Source: a virus
Length of the DNA: 64,000 nt
IMG/VR virus record: IMGVR_UViG_3300048818_000054
Coordinates: 1-64,000 of that record
Strand: one strand, 5' to 3'
Each line of letters opens with the position of its first letter. The stretch's first letter is position 1. This document shows positions 53,501-61,502 of this stretch, in pieces. A program made the position numbers and the translations under genes. Under the pieces are notes generated by a model, which saw nothing but the letters and a program-made list of their open reading frames with translations, was not told the DNA's origin and searched no databases.

Positions 53501-55505
53501 CGCGGAGCTTGGTCTTGATCTCAAGCTGGGTTTGCTGCTCTTTCGTGATGGCTTTCGCTTTGTCGATCTGATCGTTCAAGGTCTGCATTTCGACCTGAAC
53601 AGGCGTCATCTTCTTCTTGGCGAGAATTTGATCGGCTTCGTCCAACTGGACCTTATTGTCCTGTTGCTGATTGAGGGTCATTTGGCCGCGTGCAGTCGCG
53701 ATCTTTTCCTCAAGGTCTTTCACTTCCTCAAGCTTCTTCACCCAAGGAACGAACGAAGCGATGGTGGTCTCGATATCTTGCTGGCCCATGCCGCCGCCCG
53801 AGCCGCTTTCGGCGGCTTTGTGGGCGTCCTGAAGGCTGGCCGACGCTTGATGGTCGGCATAATTCGAACCGCCGCGCGCGCGCTGCCGCTGCGTTTCGGA
53901 TGAAGACTGGTTCTCCATGCCGTCCCAAGCGGTGTTGTGCGGGCGGAACTTGCCGGCCTCGTACTCTCCCTGCTTGCGCTTTTGCAGGGCGTCCGTGTTC
54001 CCGACAACAGCGTCCCAATCGTCTTGAAGGCCCCACCCCTGCTTGCGGCGGTCGCCAGCGTCATTGATCGCCCCGCCGACCACGCGGCCTGCTTCATAGG
54101 CCCCAAGAGCGGCCACCGCGAGGAACAGCGCACTGGTCAATCTCGACACGCCCCGAGCCATAATGCCAAGGCCCGCGCCTTCAGCCGCCCCGAGAGAACC
54201 GAGGCCGGTTATAGCGGTGCGGAACAGGCCAACAGCTTTCACGACACCCAGAATACCGGGGGCGAACAGCGCAAAGTCAATTAGGATTTTCCCGGCCGGG
54301 CCGAGGTCTTTGAGCGTCTCAGCGGTTGTATGAATGACGCCGGCCAGCGCTTGGAAAGCGACCGTCAAAATCGGGATAGCGTCAGCACCTATCTCCGTCT
54401 TGAACTCGGTCCAAGCCGTTGACATTTCGTTCAAAGCTCGGTCGAACTCCGACTTCATGTCGTGAGACATTTTGTCGGCCGCGCCGTCCGAATGGTCCGA
54501 AACCGTCAGTTGCTTATCGAGGTCTTTGATGCGCGACGCGAGCGCCTCGATCGTACGGACCTCGCGCGCGGCGCTGATCCCCAAGTTCTTGAGGAAGGTG
54601 GTATCGTCGCCGCCCGAGTTCTTGATGGCGTTGACGGCCTCCAAGACCTTCTCGAACGCCTCTTCCGGATGCTGCTCGACAAGCTTCTTGGCTTCGTCGG
54701 TCGTCATACGCATGTGCTCGGCAAGAGAGCGCAGCCCCGCGCCGCCCTGCTCGGCCTTCTGGTGCATCTGCGTGAGGACCATGCTGAACTGCATGGCGGT
54801 ACGCATCGGGTTGCCGCCTAGGTTGTCGAACTCGCGAGCGAAGGCGGCAAGGTGTTCGGCGCTGATGCCCATGCCTTGCGTTAGGCCGGCGAGGCGGCCG
54901 GTCATTTCGGTGATGCCCTCTATCCCAGAGCGCGCGCCTTTCGAGAGGCCGGCGAGCGCGTCGGCAAAATGGCCCACGTCATCAACGCCTTGGTCGGTAG
55001 CGAGTAGGATTTTGGCGACGCCGTTGGCGACCTGTTCAAGGTTGCCATCGTCAGTGATCTTGGACAAGGCGACCGAGAATTTCACTATATCCTCGCCGTG
55101 CGCGCCCATCTTCGAGGCGGCGACGGCAAGCTTGTCCATCTGTTGAACGGTGGCGTCGCCATTCTTCATGGAAATGTTCGCAAGCTCTTCGTGCAGAGCC
55201 ATCACGCTTTCGCGCGACATGTCGGCGTTTCGGCCGATCTCGCGAACGGCGCGGTCCATTTCCTGATAAGCGTCTACTGCGCCACGGATCATTTCGTTGG
55301 ACGCGTACATGGCGATCAAGGACTCGGCCGCGCCCTTGGCAGCCTCCATGACGCCCTTGATGCTATCGGCGGCCTCCTTGTGAGCGGCGGCCATGCCACG
55401 GGCTTGGTTGCCCGCCCCCTGAAGCGCAGCCGCGTGCGCCTGCAAGATAGACGACGCCTCGTCTCGCATTCGCAAGATGAAATTAAGCTCGTTGCTGTCG
55501 CTCAT
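50592..55505 (-). CDS. Tail tape measure protein
   Basis: 1637 residues, ATG overlaps the upstream stop (ATGA). Coiled-coil N-terminus (LNFILRMRDEASSILQAHAA), then the TMP domain (SKMGAHGEDIVKFSVALSKI, GISAEHLAAFAREFDNLGGN, FLKNLGISAAREVRTIEALA), membrane-like helices near 395-420 (DFALFAPGILGVVKAVGLFR), a long coiled coil, an Ala/Gly/Pro-rich part and a 26-residue tandem repeat. The C-terminus has EFPAVLQRGERVLTANQDAR. Sets tail length, which should be roughly 240 nm by the usual 0.15 nm per residue. Confidence 0.95.
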   Translation of the reverse strand: MSDSNELNFILRMRDEASSILQAHAAALQGAGNQARGMAAAHKEAADSIKGVMEAAKGAAESLIAMYASNEMIRGAVDAYQEMDRAVREIGRNADMSRESVMALHEELANISMKNGDATVQQMDKLAVAASKMGAHGEDIVKFSVALSKITDDGNLEQVANGVAKILLATDQGVDDVGHFADALAGLSKGARSGIEGITEMTGRLAGLTQGMGISAEHLAAFAREFDNLGGNPMRTAMQFSMVLTQMHQKAEQGGAGLRSLAEHMRMTTDEAKKLVEQHPEEAFEKVLEAVNAIKNSGGDDTTFLKNLGISAAREVRTIEALASRIKDLDKQLTVSDHSDGAADKMSHDMKSEFDRALNEMSTAWTEFKTEIGADAIPILTVAFQALAGVIHTTAETLKDLGPAGKILIDFALFAPGILGVVKAVGLFRTAITGLGSLGAAEGAGLGIMARGVSRLTSALFLAVAALGAYEAGRVVGGAINDAGDRRKQGWGLQDDWDAVVGNTDALQKRKQGEYEAGKFRPHNTAWDGMENQSSSETQRQRARGGSNYADHQASASLQDAHKAAESGSGGGMGQQDIETTIASFVPWVKKLEEVKDLEEKIATARGQMTLNQQQDNKVQLDEADQILAKKKMTPVQVEMQTLNDQIDKAKAITKEQQTQLEIKTKLRDMEQGGELHAGTQDDAEHQAISAGMNAKAAADTAKAYADQMRSLQQEIAATSAITAAQKESASVEKTISDFKEKNAGWTKSEVDNLTAELKVAYELKDVMAAVGETHSQGKAISDYNDKMKALSSIGDTAGMAQLTKDTEAARDPMGHIVTLNDQLVAQLKIGGDYRKEDVETLKQIQALEEKGVQVTEAQKAALQDVNRALSDANKAQTTGFAGWANSIGTMNDQIGKMEQNLASSVSSGLSSGIIGALNGQRYPFAAMGKSIGESMVKGGVDMLMKGGMQATGLDQISGLGTLGGAADKVKSANAALDAANKASGQTGDALKSYQQMSVNATNVYVTGGSGGAAPAGAAGAAPAGGVTPSAAGSVPGVTDGVGSPATSNPNTVQPGAVSPATAAISAPVAGAPPELAAAGAAAGAARTALGAVSGGSGSAAAPMGSVLGPHAAAALSGLGGAPNANTVPPGAVSAATSAVAAATHPDANNPTGLRPPANVGRDVSQDDIVNLAKMNAGEVTKGGDRANQMSMTNWTAMNRAQSNYRGYGSTIESQLSAKIQFSSINGPHGTGTSLADRPMPTEAQLAEARASLSGSDPTHGGTSYLNPLYSGANGRGDGWGGDAFQARARAAGQVSGRGQNTEYFGVAGNDQPVSPYGLNLPGGGPSTGINIGAAKGSLSDPNFGIGNLRGPSTGINIGPATGSPSDPNFGLGNLRGPSSGISFEGSGFSGGNIGFGVGGGGPQPMGAAGRDAFVFGQGGFDSQNMNKAPVDVNLHSQAGVPLTAPNIPVFGGGGLDASTGGLGTGASPFAGLFSQTAALGPGVAPAGQMGAGTSEMLGGGMSLIKMLMGGIGGMHSGGIVGRDRSFTRNISPLAFIGAPRFHDGMGDDEFPAVLQRGERVLTANQDARNSAAMNRLADAVQNRSTPAGTERQDTRRGDTRVNMTVMTRDADSFRSSHSQILAQTHASMARAGAKHN
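51370..51525 (-). repeat. Two tandem 78-bp repeats in the tape measure gene
   Basis: Copies start at 51370 and 51448, a partial third at 51526; 26 codons each, encoding GPSTGINIGxxxGSxSDPNF-like units. Copies differ at several bases, so they are not recent. Confidence 0.8.
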
Positions 55506-55921
55506 AGCCTTGGGCGTGCCTTCGGTATCGCGGCCTCGGCCGCAGCCTTTCGTTTTGCGTCCTCATTCCCGGCGTTATCACATTCCGCGTTCACCGCGTC
55601 TATGATCCGAAAAAGCTCGGCCGCCTTGTTCGACTGATCCATCACCGAGCCGATTTGCGGAAGGTGACCCGATTTATAGAACCCGTAATACAAGAACATC
55701 TGATGCCATTGCATCGGACGTGCCTTGAGGTCTTGGCGAGGGCACGCATAAGTGTCCTCTCCATCGATCTTGACCGGAAGGAAGGCTGGATTTACCCAGC
55801 CAACCCATCCGCCTTTTCCGTCCGGCCTAGCGCCATCGTCACCCTTTTTGAGAGGGTAGCTGTAGGCGGTGCAGCCCCATTCCTTTTGGCGCGTGCAGCC
55901 GTTGCATTGCCGTTCCGGCAT
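55502..55921 (-). CDS. Tail assembly chaperone, downstream ORF (frameshift partner)
   Basis: 139 residues from its own ATG 55921 (TAATG with the upstream ORF), but the frame is also open upstream to the slippery A_AAA_AAA, so the main product may be a 311-residue -1 frameshift fusion. CNGCTRQKEWGCTAYSYPLK and TYACPRQDLKARPMQWHQMF show CxxC...C...C. Position just before the tape measure gene is diagnostic for the gpGT-type partner that recruits tail tube subunits to the tape measure. Confidence 0.75.
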   Translation of the reverse strand: MPERQCNGCTRQKEWGCTAYSYPLKKGDDGARPDGKGGWVGWVNPAFLPVKIDGEDTYACPRQDLKARPMQWHQMFLYYGFYKSGHLPQIGSVMDQSNKAAELFRIIDAVNAECDNAGNEDAKRKAAAEAAIPKARPRL

Positions 55922-56436
55922 TAAGCGGATGGCGGCGATGCCTCGACGGATTTTTTTTCTTCAGCGGCGGTGACCTCGCTGATGTTTTTGATTTGCTGGG
56001 CAAGCTCCTGAATGAGGCGCACGCCCATCGTGTTCATGATCGCATCGGCCACCACGTCATAAGGCCGGCCGTTGACGACGGCGCGCTGAGTGGAGAACGA
56101 AAGAGCGTTGCCCTTGGCGTCGGCAAAGTTCGTGAAGCCGATCAAGCCATGGCGAACGGCTTCGATGTTCGTCTGATTGACCTTGGTATGAATTCCATAT
56201 TCGGTCGATCCCTCTTTGCCCGAAAGCGTTGAGGCGTTATCGTAAATCAGGCCCATCAAGAACACGTCAAGGCCGCGCAGCTTGAAGCTGGTCGCGCCTT
56301 CTTTGATCTCCACATGCTCTGTGAAGCCCTTCGTGCTGTCGGCCGGATCGTTGGGGGTTTTCGTCTTGACCTTGGACGGGTCCATATCGGAAACATAGTC
56401 CAAGCTGTCGGCGGTTGTCATCGCAATTAGGGCCAC
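55921..56436 (-). CDS. Tail assembly chaperone, upstream ORF (gpG-like)
   Basis: 171 residues from GTG 56436 with GGAGG upstream. FTEHVEIKEGATSFKLRGLD, VFLMGLIYDNASTLSGKEGS, then RPYDVVADAIMNTMGVRLIQ and a short charged tail (VTAAEEKKSVEASPPSA) in which the slippery run lies nine codons before the stop. This is the short, abundant form of the chaperone pair. Acts during tail assembly and is not in the finished virion in related phages. Confidence 0.75.
   Translation of the reverse strand: MALIAMTTADSLDYVSDMDPSKVKTKTPNDPADSTKGFTEHVEIKEGATSFKLRGLDVFLMGLIYDNASTLSGKEGSTEYGIHTKVNQTNIEAVRHGLIGFTNFADAKGNALSFSTQRAVVNGRPYDVVADAIMNTMGVRLIQELAQQIKNISEVTAAEEKKSVEASPPSA
55951..55957 (-). other. Programmed -1 frameshift site A_AAA_AAA
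   Basis: Minus strand codons GAA-AAA-AAA-TCC form a perfect X_XXY_YYZ heptamer. Eight bases downstream a GGCAT/ATGCC stem with a 16-nt loop could stimulate slipping. After a -1 shift the frame runs straight into the ORF at 55502-55921. Confidence 0.75.
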
Positions 56437-56487
56437 GGCTGCCTCCTTGGCTGTATGGCGTTATCGATCCCGGACGCTCGCACTTTG

Positions 56488-56501
56488 TGCAACTAGTTGC
56501 A
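56488..56501 (-). promoter_or_regulatory. Palindrome TGCAACTAGTTGCA, copy 9
   Basis: One base after the stop of the gene at 56503, 51 bp before the chaperone start. Followed by CAAAG. No -10 seen. Confidence 0.8.
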
Positions 56502-56502
56502 A

Positions 56503-56721
56503 TCAGTGTGGCCCATCCATAGGACCAACCTTATCGGCATGGGGACCGTTTATAAGGTGCGTCTTATCGGCAAGGACCATGGTGACCTTGGCCGGCGCGT
56601 AGCGCACGGCAAGCGCTTGGGCGGCTTCGAAGGTGAGCTTGACCGCCAGCACGTCGCCATAGAGGTTGCCCTCGCGATCGGCTTTCTGGACAACGTAAAC
56701 GCGGGCGACGAATTTCGACAT
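56503..56721 (-). CDS. Hypothetical protein, 72 aa
   Basis: ATG 56721. MSKFVARVYVVQKADREGNL, YGDVLAVKLTFEAAQALAVR, then KVTMVLADKTHLINGPHADK. Alpha/beta, soluble. Between the major tail protein and the tail chaperone. A hairpin precedes its start. Function unknown. Confidence 0.7.
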   Translation of the reverse strand: MSKFVARVYVVQKADREGNLYGDVLAVKLTFEAAQALAVRYAPAKVTMVLADKTHLINGPHADKVGPMDGPH

Positions 56722-56728
56722 GACGTTG

Positions 56729-56746
56729 GCGGGGCCGAAGCCCCGC
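56729..56746 (-). terminator. GC-rich hairpin with UUCG loop after the major tail protein gene
   Basis: Minus strand GCGGGGC-TTCG-GCCCCGC: 7-bp GC stem, extra-stable C(UUCG)G loop, three bases after the TAA. No T-run follows, so it probably blocks 3' decay of the abundant tail protein message or attenuates readthrough. Confidence 0.55.
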
Positions 56747-56749
56747 TCC

Positions 56750-58372
56750 TTACATCATGAAGATGAAAAATTCGTCGTTACCCAGCGAGCGCGCGAAGCG
56801 CATTCCAGCCTGATAGGCCAAGATGCCCGAGCGGTCCTGATACGTGAGGCCCGAGTACTGGGTGTTCGGCGCGAGCATCCAAATCGTGTTGCCAGCGGAC
56901 GTGCCGCAACGCATCTGGAAAGGCATTTCCTCGGCGGCGGCGAAGTGTCCCCAGAAATCTTGGTTCGCAACGGCGTCGGCTTCGGGGTCGATCCCACCTT
57001 CGGGCTTGCGCGACGTGATACGCACGCCGTTATAGCCATCGGACGAAGACACGTCGGGACGAATGACGATATCGTTCATCTGGTTGAAGGTGAACTTCTC
57101 CACGATCGCGTTGAACTGGTTGATCCACAAGCGGGCCAACTGGACCTGAGAGGGCAGTTCGGTCTCGAATACCGGCGTCGGATTGGGATCGTCAACCGCC
57201 GCGTCATAGGTGCCCGTGAAGGTCCACTTGATGGTGGCGAAGTTGCCGGCCGCAGCCGTAATGTCGAACGTGCCGTAAGAGCCCGGCATTTCGTGCAAAA
57301 CGTTGTCCTTGTGCATGTAGAGCGAAATGGACTGGAAATTCTGCGAAACCGGCGTGAGCAGCAAGCCGGCCGGCAGCAACCAAACCACCCATTGCATGGT
57401 GGTCACAAGGTTGCCGGTCCAAGTCGGCGTGATGGTCAGACCCTTCGTGCCCATGGCAAAGGGGCTGCCCGAGGTCACGACCGCAGCCGCGTCTCCTTCG
57501 CCAAGCACGTCCGAGGTCACGGTGATCTCGGCCACCCCGGAAGCGCCGGGGGTAGTGACCGAGAGATAGTAGCAAATGAGGTCGGTATTGGTCGCCTCAT
57601 TGAGGCCGCCAACCAGAGTGGCATGGGCGAACACGCCAGCCGCCGTACCGCTGGCAGTATAGACCGAAACAAGCGAGTTGCCGTCCGTGCCGGGCTGAAG
57701 CGCCGTGAAGGTGATAGTGGTCGCAAACACGGCTGAGACTTCCGTGTTCGTTACCGTGGGCGCTCCGTAACCGGTGCCGCGCGCCGAAGCGCCCGTGCCG
57801 GTGCCCATGATGGCGGCGACCAAGTTGGCGACGGACAGCGCGAAGCTGGCTCCGAGAACCACAAGGTTTGCCGTGCTCGCATAGGACGTGGCGAAGGTGT
57901 AGGTCTGTCCGCCAATGTCGATCGTGTCCCCGACCAAGAAATTGTTGGTCGAAGTTTCGGTGAAGACGACGGCGGCTTTGACCTGAGTGGCGTCTACCCA
58001 AGAGACGGGAACGTTCTGGTTGCCGACGATAAAGGGACCGAGCGTGCTCGGCATGTCGCTGCCCGAGAGCGCGTAACCGCACGCCTGAAACAGGCGGCAG
58101 ATGACGGGCGCATTGGCGAGCAGACCCGAGTTCTGAGCCCCGTTGCCGCGCAATTCCGTCTCGAAGGTCATCGAGGCGATCTTGCGGCCGATAATCACCG
58201 GCATGGGCGAGAGGTCGTTTCGAACGAAGTTTCGCTCAAGCACGTTCGGCTTGATGGCGAACTGCGGGTTGCTGACAAGGAAGCCATCGTTCACGCCGAC
58301 CGCGACCGGCGTATTGTAGGTGACTTCAAGGGCTCCCTGAAGCACCGCGAGGCGAGTAAGAAGGACGGTCAT
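56750..58372 (-). CDS. Major tail (tube) protein with inserted domain, 540 aa
   Basis: MTVLLTRLAVLQGALEVTYN, FLVSNPQFAIKPNVLERNFV, GRKIASMTFETELRGNGAQN are typical of lambda-like tail tube proteins (an N-terminal fold with E-x-E-L-R-G). Residues about 138-265 (VFTETSTNNFLVGDTIDIGG to TASGTAAGVFAHATLVGG) are an insertion also present in the 487-residue protein. The C-terminal half completes the tube protein (LARLWINQFNAIVEKFTFNQ). Forms the tail tube. Confidence 0.8.
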   Translation of the reverse strand: MTVLLTRLAVLQGALEVTYNTPVAVGVNDGFLVSNPQFAIKPNVLERNFVRNDLSPMPVIIGRKIASMTFETELRGNGAQNSGLLANAPVICRLFQACGYALSGSDMPSTLGPFIVGNQNVPVSWVDATQVKAAVVFTETSTNNFLVGDTIDIGGQTYTFATSYASTANLVVLGASFALSVANLVAAIMGTGTGASARGTGYGAPTVTNTEVSAVFATTITFTALQPGTDGNSLVSVYTASGTAAGVFAHATLVGGLNEATNTDLICYYLSVTTPGASGVAEITVTSDVLGEGDAAAVVTSGSPFAMGTKGLTITPTWTGNLVTTMQWVVWLLPAGLLLTPVSQNFQSISLYMHKDNVLHEMPGSYGTFDITAAAGNFATIKWTFTGTYDAAVDDPNPTPVFETELPSQVQLARLWINQFNAIVEKFTFNQMNDIVIRPDVSSSDGYNGVRITSRKPEGGIDPEADAVANQDFWGHFAAAEEMPFQMRCGTSAGNTIWMLAPNTQYSGLTYQDRSGILAYQAGMRFARSLGNDEFFIFMM

Positions 58373-58411
58373 GGTTCAATTCCCTTGTTTTGGTTTCACC
58401 GATGACCGGCC

Positions 58412-60244
58412 TTAGAACTGCGACGCGACAACGTGAAGGCCCGTGCCCCAAGTGTCGCCCGCCAGAGCGGTGACGCGCGCGGCCAAGGTCGCCATGGCAT
58501 TCGAGATTGCCACTTGGATAGTCGCGGCCAAGGTGTTCTGAACGCCACTCGCGCCGGTCGCGCCGGGATTGGTCGCGGCTACGGCGGCGTTGTCGGTCGT
58601 CACAACGTCGTGGATGGCGACAGTCGCGGCCGGCAAGACGCCGCCCGAGTTGTCGATCAAAGGCTGCAAGCCCGTGGTGCCGCCCACGTCGCCAAGGACA
58701 GCGTTCAACTGAGAGGCCATATAGGCGATGTTCGCCGTAACGGCCGCCAGAGTGGCGTTCCAAGTCGTGAGCGAAGCGCCGAGGGCAGCCGCGCCAGTCG
58801 TGGTCCCGCCGAGCACGCCCGAGCCGTCGAACACTTCCGAGTGCGTAGACGTGTTCGTGAAGACCAGCGAGTTGCCGCCGACGCCATCGACCAAGGCCGT
58901 GACGCTGAAGGTCGCGCCGCCACCCGCGTTCGGGACAAGCGAGGCAACCACCGTGTCTGGAACCGCCGTGTTCGGGACATAGACGCCCGCGCTGATGCCC
59001 GCCAAGCCGCGAACGGTCGAGGCCATCGAGGCGATAACGTCGGCCATGGTGGCAGCGAAGCCGGCCGCCGTGTTGGCGCGCACCTGAATTTGGCCGGGCG
59101 TGGTGCCAAGCGTCGTGATGAAGCTGAACGATTGATTGCCAATCGTCATAATGTCGCCGTTGATGAAGTTGGTAGTGGTGGCTTCCGTGATGGTGCCCAC
59201 GGCCTTGATGCCGGCCGCAACCGCGACCGTGGAGGCTTCGGACGCAAGCGTGGTCGAAACCGTCCCGCCGATGTTGTCCACCAGCGCGGCGAGATCGTTC
59301 TTCTCGCGATAGAGGTTGATCTTGGCGAGGATCGAAGAAAGCGCGTTCTGGTAGGCGTCAATGAGCGTGTTCGTGCCCGCCGTGGGGAGCGAAGCGCCGG
59401 ACACGTCCTGATAGCCGACCGGAGCCACAACCGCGACCTCGGCGATGGTGAGGACGCCCGAAGCGCCGCCCGTGCTGTCGGTGAGGGTGCCGGGCGTCGC
59501 GCCTTGCGTGAAGAATTCATTGTAGGCGCTGGCGAGAGAGGCGAAGTTATTCGCGACGGCGGCCAAGAACGCGGTGCCATCGGCCAAGAGAACCGAGTCC
59601 GAACCGGTCGCGCTGTCCACGGCGGCGGGGATAAGCCCGATGACCTTGGAGAGGTTCACTTCGCTGCCGAACGCATTGGCGATGACGGGCGCGCCGATGG
59701 CGGCCAAGCACTGGTTCATGCCGAACATGAGGTTGTACTGCGCGTTCATGATCGCATCGGCCTGCGCCACATACGAGGCGTAGCTGACGGCCAGAGCGCC
59801 CGCGCCGGTCGTGCAGGACAAGTCCTGAGCAACGATGGTCCCGAAGGTGCCGAGCGAGCCTTCCGCGTACTGAAGGTTCGCGACGCCGAGGCGGGCCAGC
59901 ATGTTATTGATGACCGAAACCCAGCCCTGAATGGCGTTGCGCGTCTTGGCAACGGAGGTCGTGAGGGCCGTGGTAAGGACGCCGCCCGCCGACACGGCGT
60001 TATAGACGCCCGTGGGGGCAATGAGGTTGACCAGCGGTAGCGCGCCGTCGCCGCCCATGGTGGGGGGGATGGCTGCGGTGCCCGTCGTGCTGTCGGTCAC
60101 GGCGCTGACGGCGGCGACCTGAAGTTTGGCAATGGCGTTGTCGATCGCGAGGCCACGGACAATGGCGGCAAGACCGTCAACCTCTCGGCTGGCGACTTTG
60201 GACTCGCCCGAGAACTGGGCGCGCTTGACAAAAACTGCGGTCAT
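58412..60244 (-). CDS. Large alanine-rich virion protein, 610 aa
   Basis: ATG 60244 with AGAGG upstream; the frame above it to 60307 crosses the palindrome. MTAVFVKRAQFSGESKVASR, then helices with many Ala/Val. Residues about 370-490 carry a copy of the inserted domain (ATTTNFINGDIMTIGNQSFS ... GVGGNSLVFTNTSTHSEVFD). No homolog recognised. By position (between tail terminator and tail tube) it is structural. Confidence 0.75.
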   Translation of the reverse strand: MTAVFVKRAQFSGESKVASREVDGLAAIVRGLAIDNAIAKLQVAAVSAVTDSTTGTAAIPPTMGGDGALPLVNLIAPTGVYNAVSAGGVLTTALTTSVAKTRNAIQGWVSVINNMLARLGVANLQYAEGSLGTFGTIVAQDLSCTTGAGALAVSYASYVAQADAIMNAQYNLMFGMNQCLAAIGAPVIANAFGSEVNLSKVIGLIPAAVDSATGSDSVLLADGTAFLAAVANNFASLASAYNEFFTQGATPGTLTDSTGGASGVLTIAEVAVVAPVGYQDVSGASLPTAGTNTLIDAYQNALSSILAKINLYREKNDLAALVDNIGGTVSTTLASEASTVAVAAGIKAVGTITEATTTNFINGDIMTIGNQSFSFITTLGTTPGQIQVRANTAAGFAATMADVIASMASTVRGLAGISAGVYVPNTAVPDTVVASLVPNAGGGATFSVTALVDGVGGNSLVFTNTSTHSEVFDGSGVLGGTTTGAAALGASLTTWNATLAAVTANIAYMASQLNAVLGDVGGTTGLQPLIDNSGGVLPAATVAIHDVVTTDNAAVAATNPGATGASGVQNTLAATIQVAISNAMATLAARVTALAGDTWGTGLHVVASQF

Positions 60245-60292
60245 GATGGTATTCCTCTGGTACGTGCCGGGGATGCCGACTTGTGGTTCTGC

Positions 60293-60306
60293 TGCAACTA
60301 GTTGCA
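60293..60306 (-). promoter_or_regulatory. Palindrome TGCAACTAGTTGCA, copy 10
   Basis: In the 106-bp gap before the 610-residue virion protein, 49 bp before its ATG. A small hairpin GGCCA-TTG-TGGCC (60319-60331) followed by TTAAAT lies upstream and could be a weak terminator. Confidence 0.8.
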
Positions 60307-60350
60307 CAAACTATTTAAGGCCACAATGGCCCGGTCTCATTCATGGCCCA

Positions 60351-60845
60351 TCAAAACGGCGGTGTAGCCGTCGCGCGCGGGTCGGCGTAGTTGTATCGGT
60401 ATTGGATTTGCGCGATGCAAACGCCCATGGCGGCTCGGTCCGCATAGGTTATGAGGTCCACTTCAGACCCGATGATCTTGGTATCTATGGCCCTTCCGCC
60501 CCATGTGCGGTCGGTAGTCATAGCGCGCTTCACGACGGTCAAAAGCTGTTCGATCAAGACGCCGGGGTCCGGATCGCCACGGTTTACGGTCGCCCGAAAC
60601 TCGATATTCACTTCCATGAAGCACATGACGTATGGCATTTGGAACTTCTCAGCCTCCTTCCCGGCGACGATACCGAGTGAGTACTGCTTCTTCTGATCGT
60701 TCTTGGTCAAAGGGCCAATCTCAACCGTCGAAAAATTGAAGCCGAACGGGTCACCGATCGGCAACGCGTCGGTCACAAGGGTCCGAAAATAGGTCTCGAT
60801 TGCCTGAATGATGGACAAGCGGACGCTGGTTACATTGGCGGTCAT
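60351..60845 (-). CDS. Tail terminator-like protein, 164 aa
   Basis: ATG 60845 overlaps the upstream stop (ATGA). VTSVRLSIIQAIETYFRTLV, then PYVMCFMEVNIEFRATVNRG, TWGGRAIDTKIIGSEVDLIT, VCIAQIQYRYNYAD: the strand-helix pattern and order after the HK97 gp10-like gene suit a tail terminator (gpU/gp17-like). Caps the tail at the head joint. Confidence 0.65.
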   Translation of the reverse strand: MTANVTSVRLSIIQAIETYFRTLVTDALPIGDPFGFNFSTVEIGPLTKNDQKKQYSLGIVAGKEAEKFQMPYVMCFMEVNIEFRATVNRGDPDPGVLIEQLLTVVKRAMTTDRTWGGRAIDTKIIGSEVDLITYADRAAMGVCIAQIQYRYNYADPRATATPPF

Positions 60846-61495
60846 GACGAAGCTCCTGCGGTCATCGCCTGAACGATGGCGTCGGCGGCGCGCGATTGAA
60901 AGTAGCCCAAGCCTGCGTCAATCGTGGTTCGCAAGCCGAGGCGAGGCGGAATGGTCACTGAGGTCTTTAGCACGTAAAGGGGGACGATGCTGGTCCCCCG
61001 GCGCTGGAAAATTATGAGGTTCCCGGCCTTTGACTTGGCAACGAAGGTGTTCGGCCACGCGCGCGGCCCCATCATGAGCGGCACCCCTTGAGCGTCCAGC
61101 GCGGGCGGCAATGGGATGGCGAGGAATTGCGCGTTCTTAGCGTGGATCGTGCCACCGTATTCTTGAATGGCGGCGTAGGGCACGTCCGATCCTATCGAAC
61201 CCATGATGGCGTCGAAGGTCTCACCGGTAACATTGACGGAGGCGGCAATGGACGCGATCAAGGCCCCGGTACGCTTGCTCAGGGACGTTTCTGTCGTGCC
61301 GCCCGGCCACGCGCCGCCGTGGCGCTGCGCGAGCGCGGTCGATACTTGGTTGAGAAATTCTCGAAGCTCTTGAGAAAGCACGCGGGCAGAGCCGTCCCAA
61401 TCTGACTTCAGAGCTTTGCCAAAAGCGGTCAAGCCGGCCGATATTGAGTCGAACCGCTGATCTCGGAAGTTGACTTCGATATCGAAGGTAGCCAC
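60842..61495 (-). CDS. HK97 gp10-like head-tail completion protein, 217 aa
   Basis: GTG 61495. KSDWDGSARVLSQELREFLN, WPGGTTETSLSKRTGALIAS, SDVPYAAIQEYGGTIHAKNA follow the HK97-gp10-like pattern (L..RTG.L..S...., Y....EYGG). Here the central R-T-G and EYGG motifs are clear. Longer than usual. Joins head and tail. Confidence 0.75.
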   Translation of the reverse strand: MATFDIEVNFRDQRFDSISAGLTAFGKALKSDWDGSARVLSQELREFLNQVSTALAQRHGGAWPGGTTETSLSKRTGALIASIAASVNVTGETFDAIMGSIGSDVPYAAIQEYGGTIHAKNAQFLAIPLPPALDAQGVPLMMGPRAWPNTFVAKSKAGNLIIFQRRGTSIVPLYVLKTSVTIPPRLGLRTTIDAGLGYFQSRAADAIVQAMTAGASS

Positions 61496-61502
61496 GGCAG
61501 CC

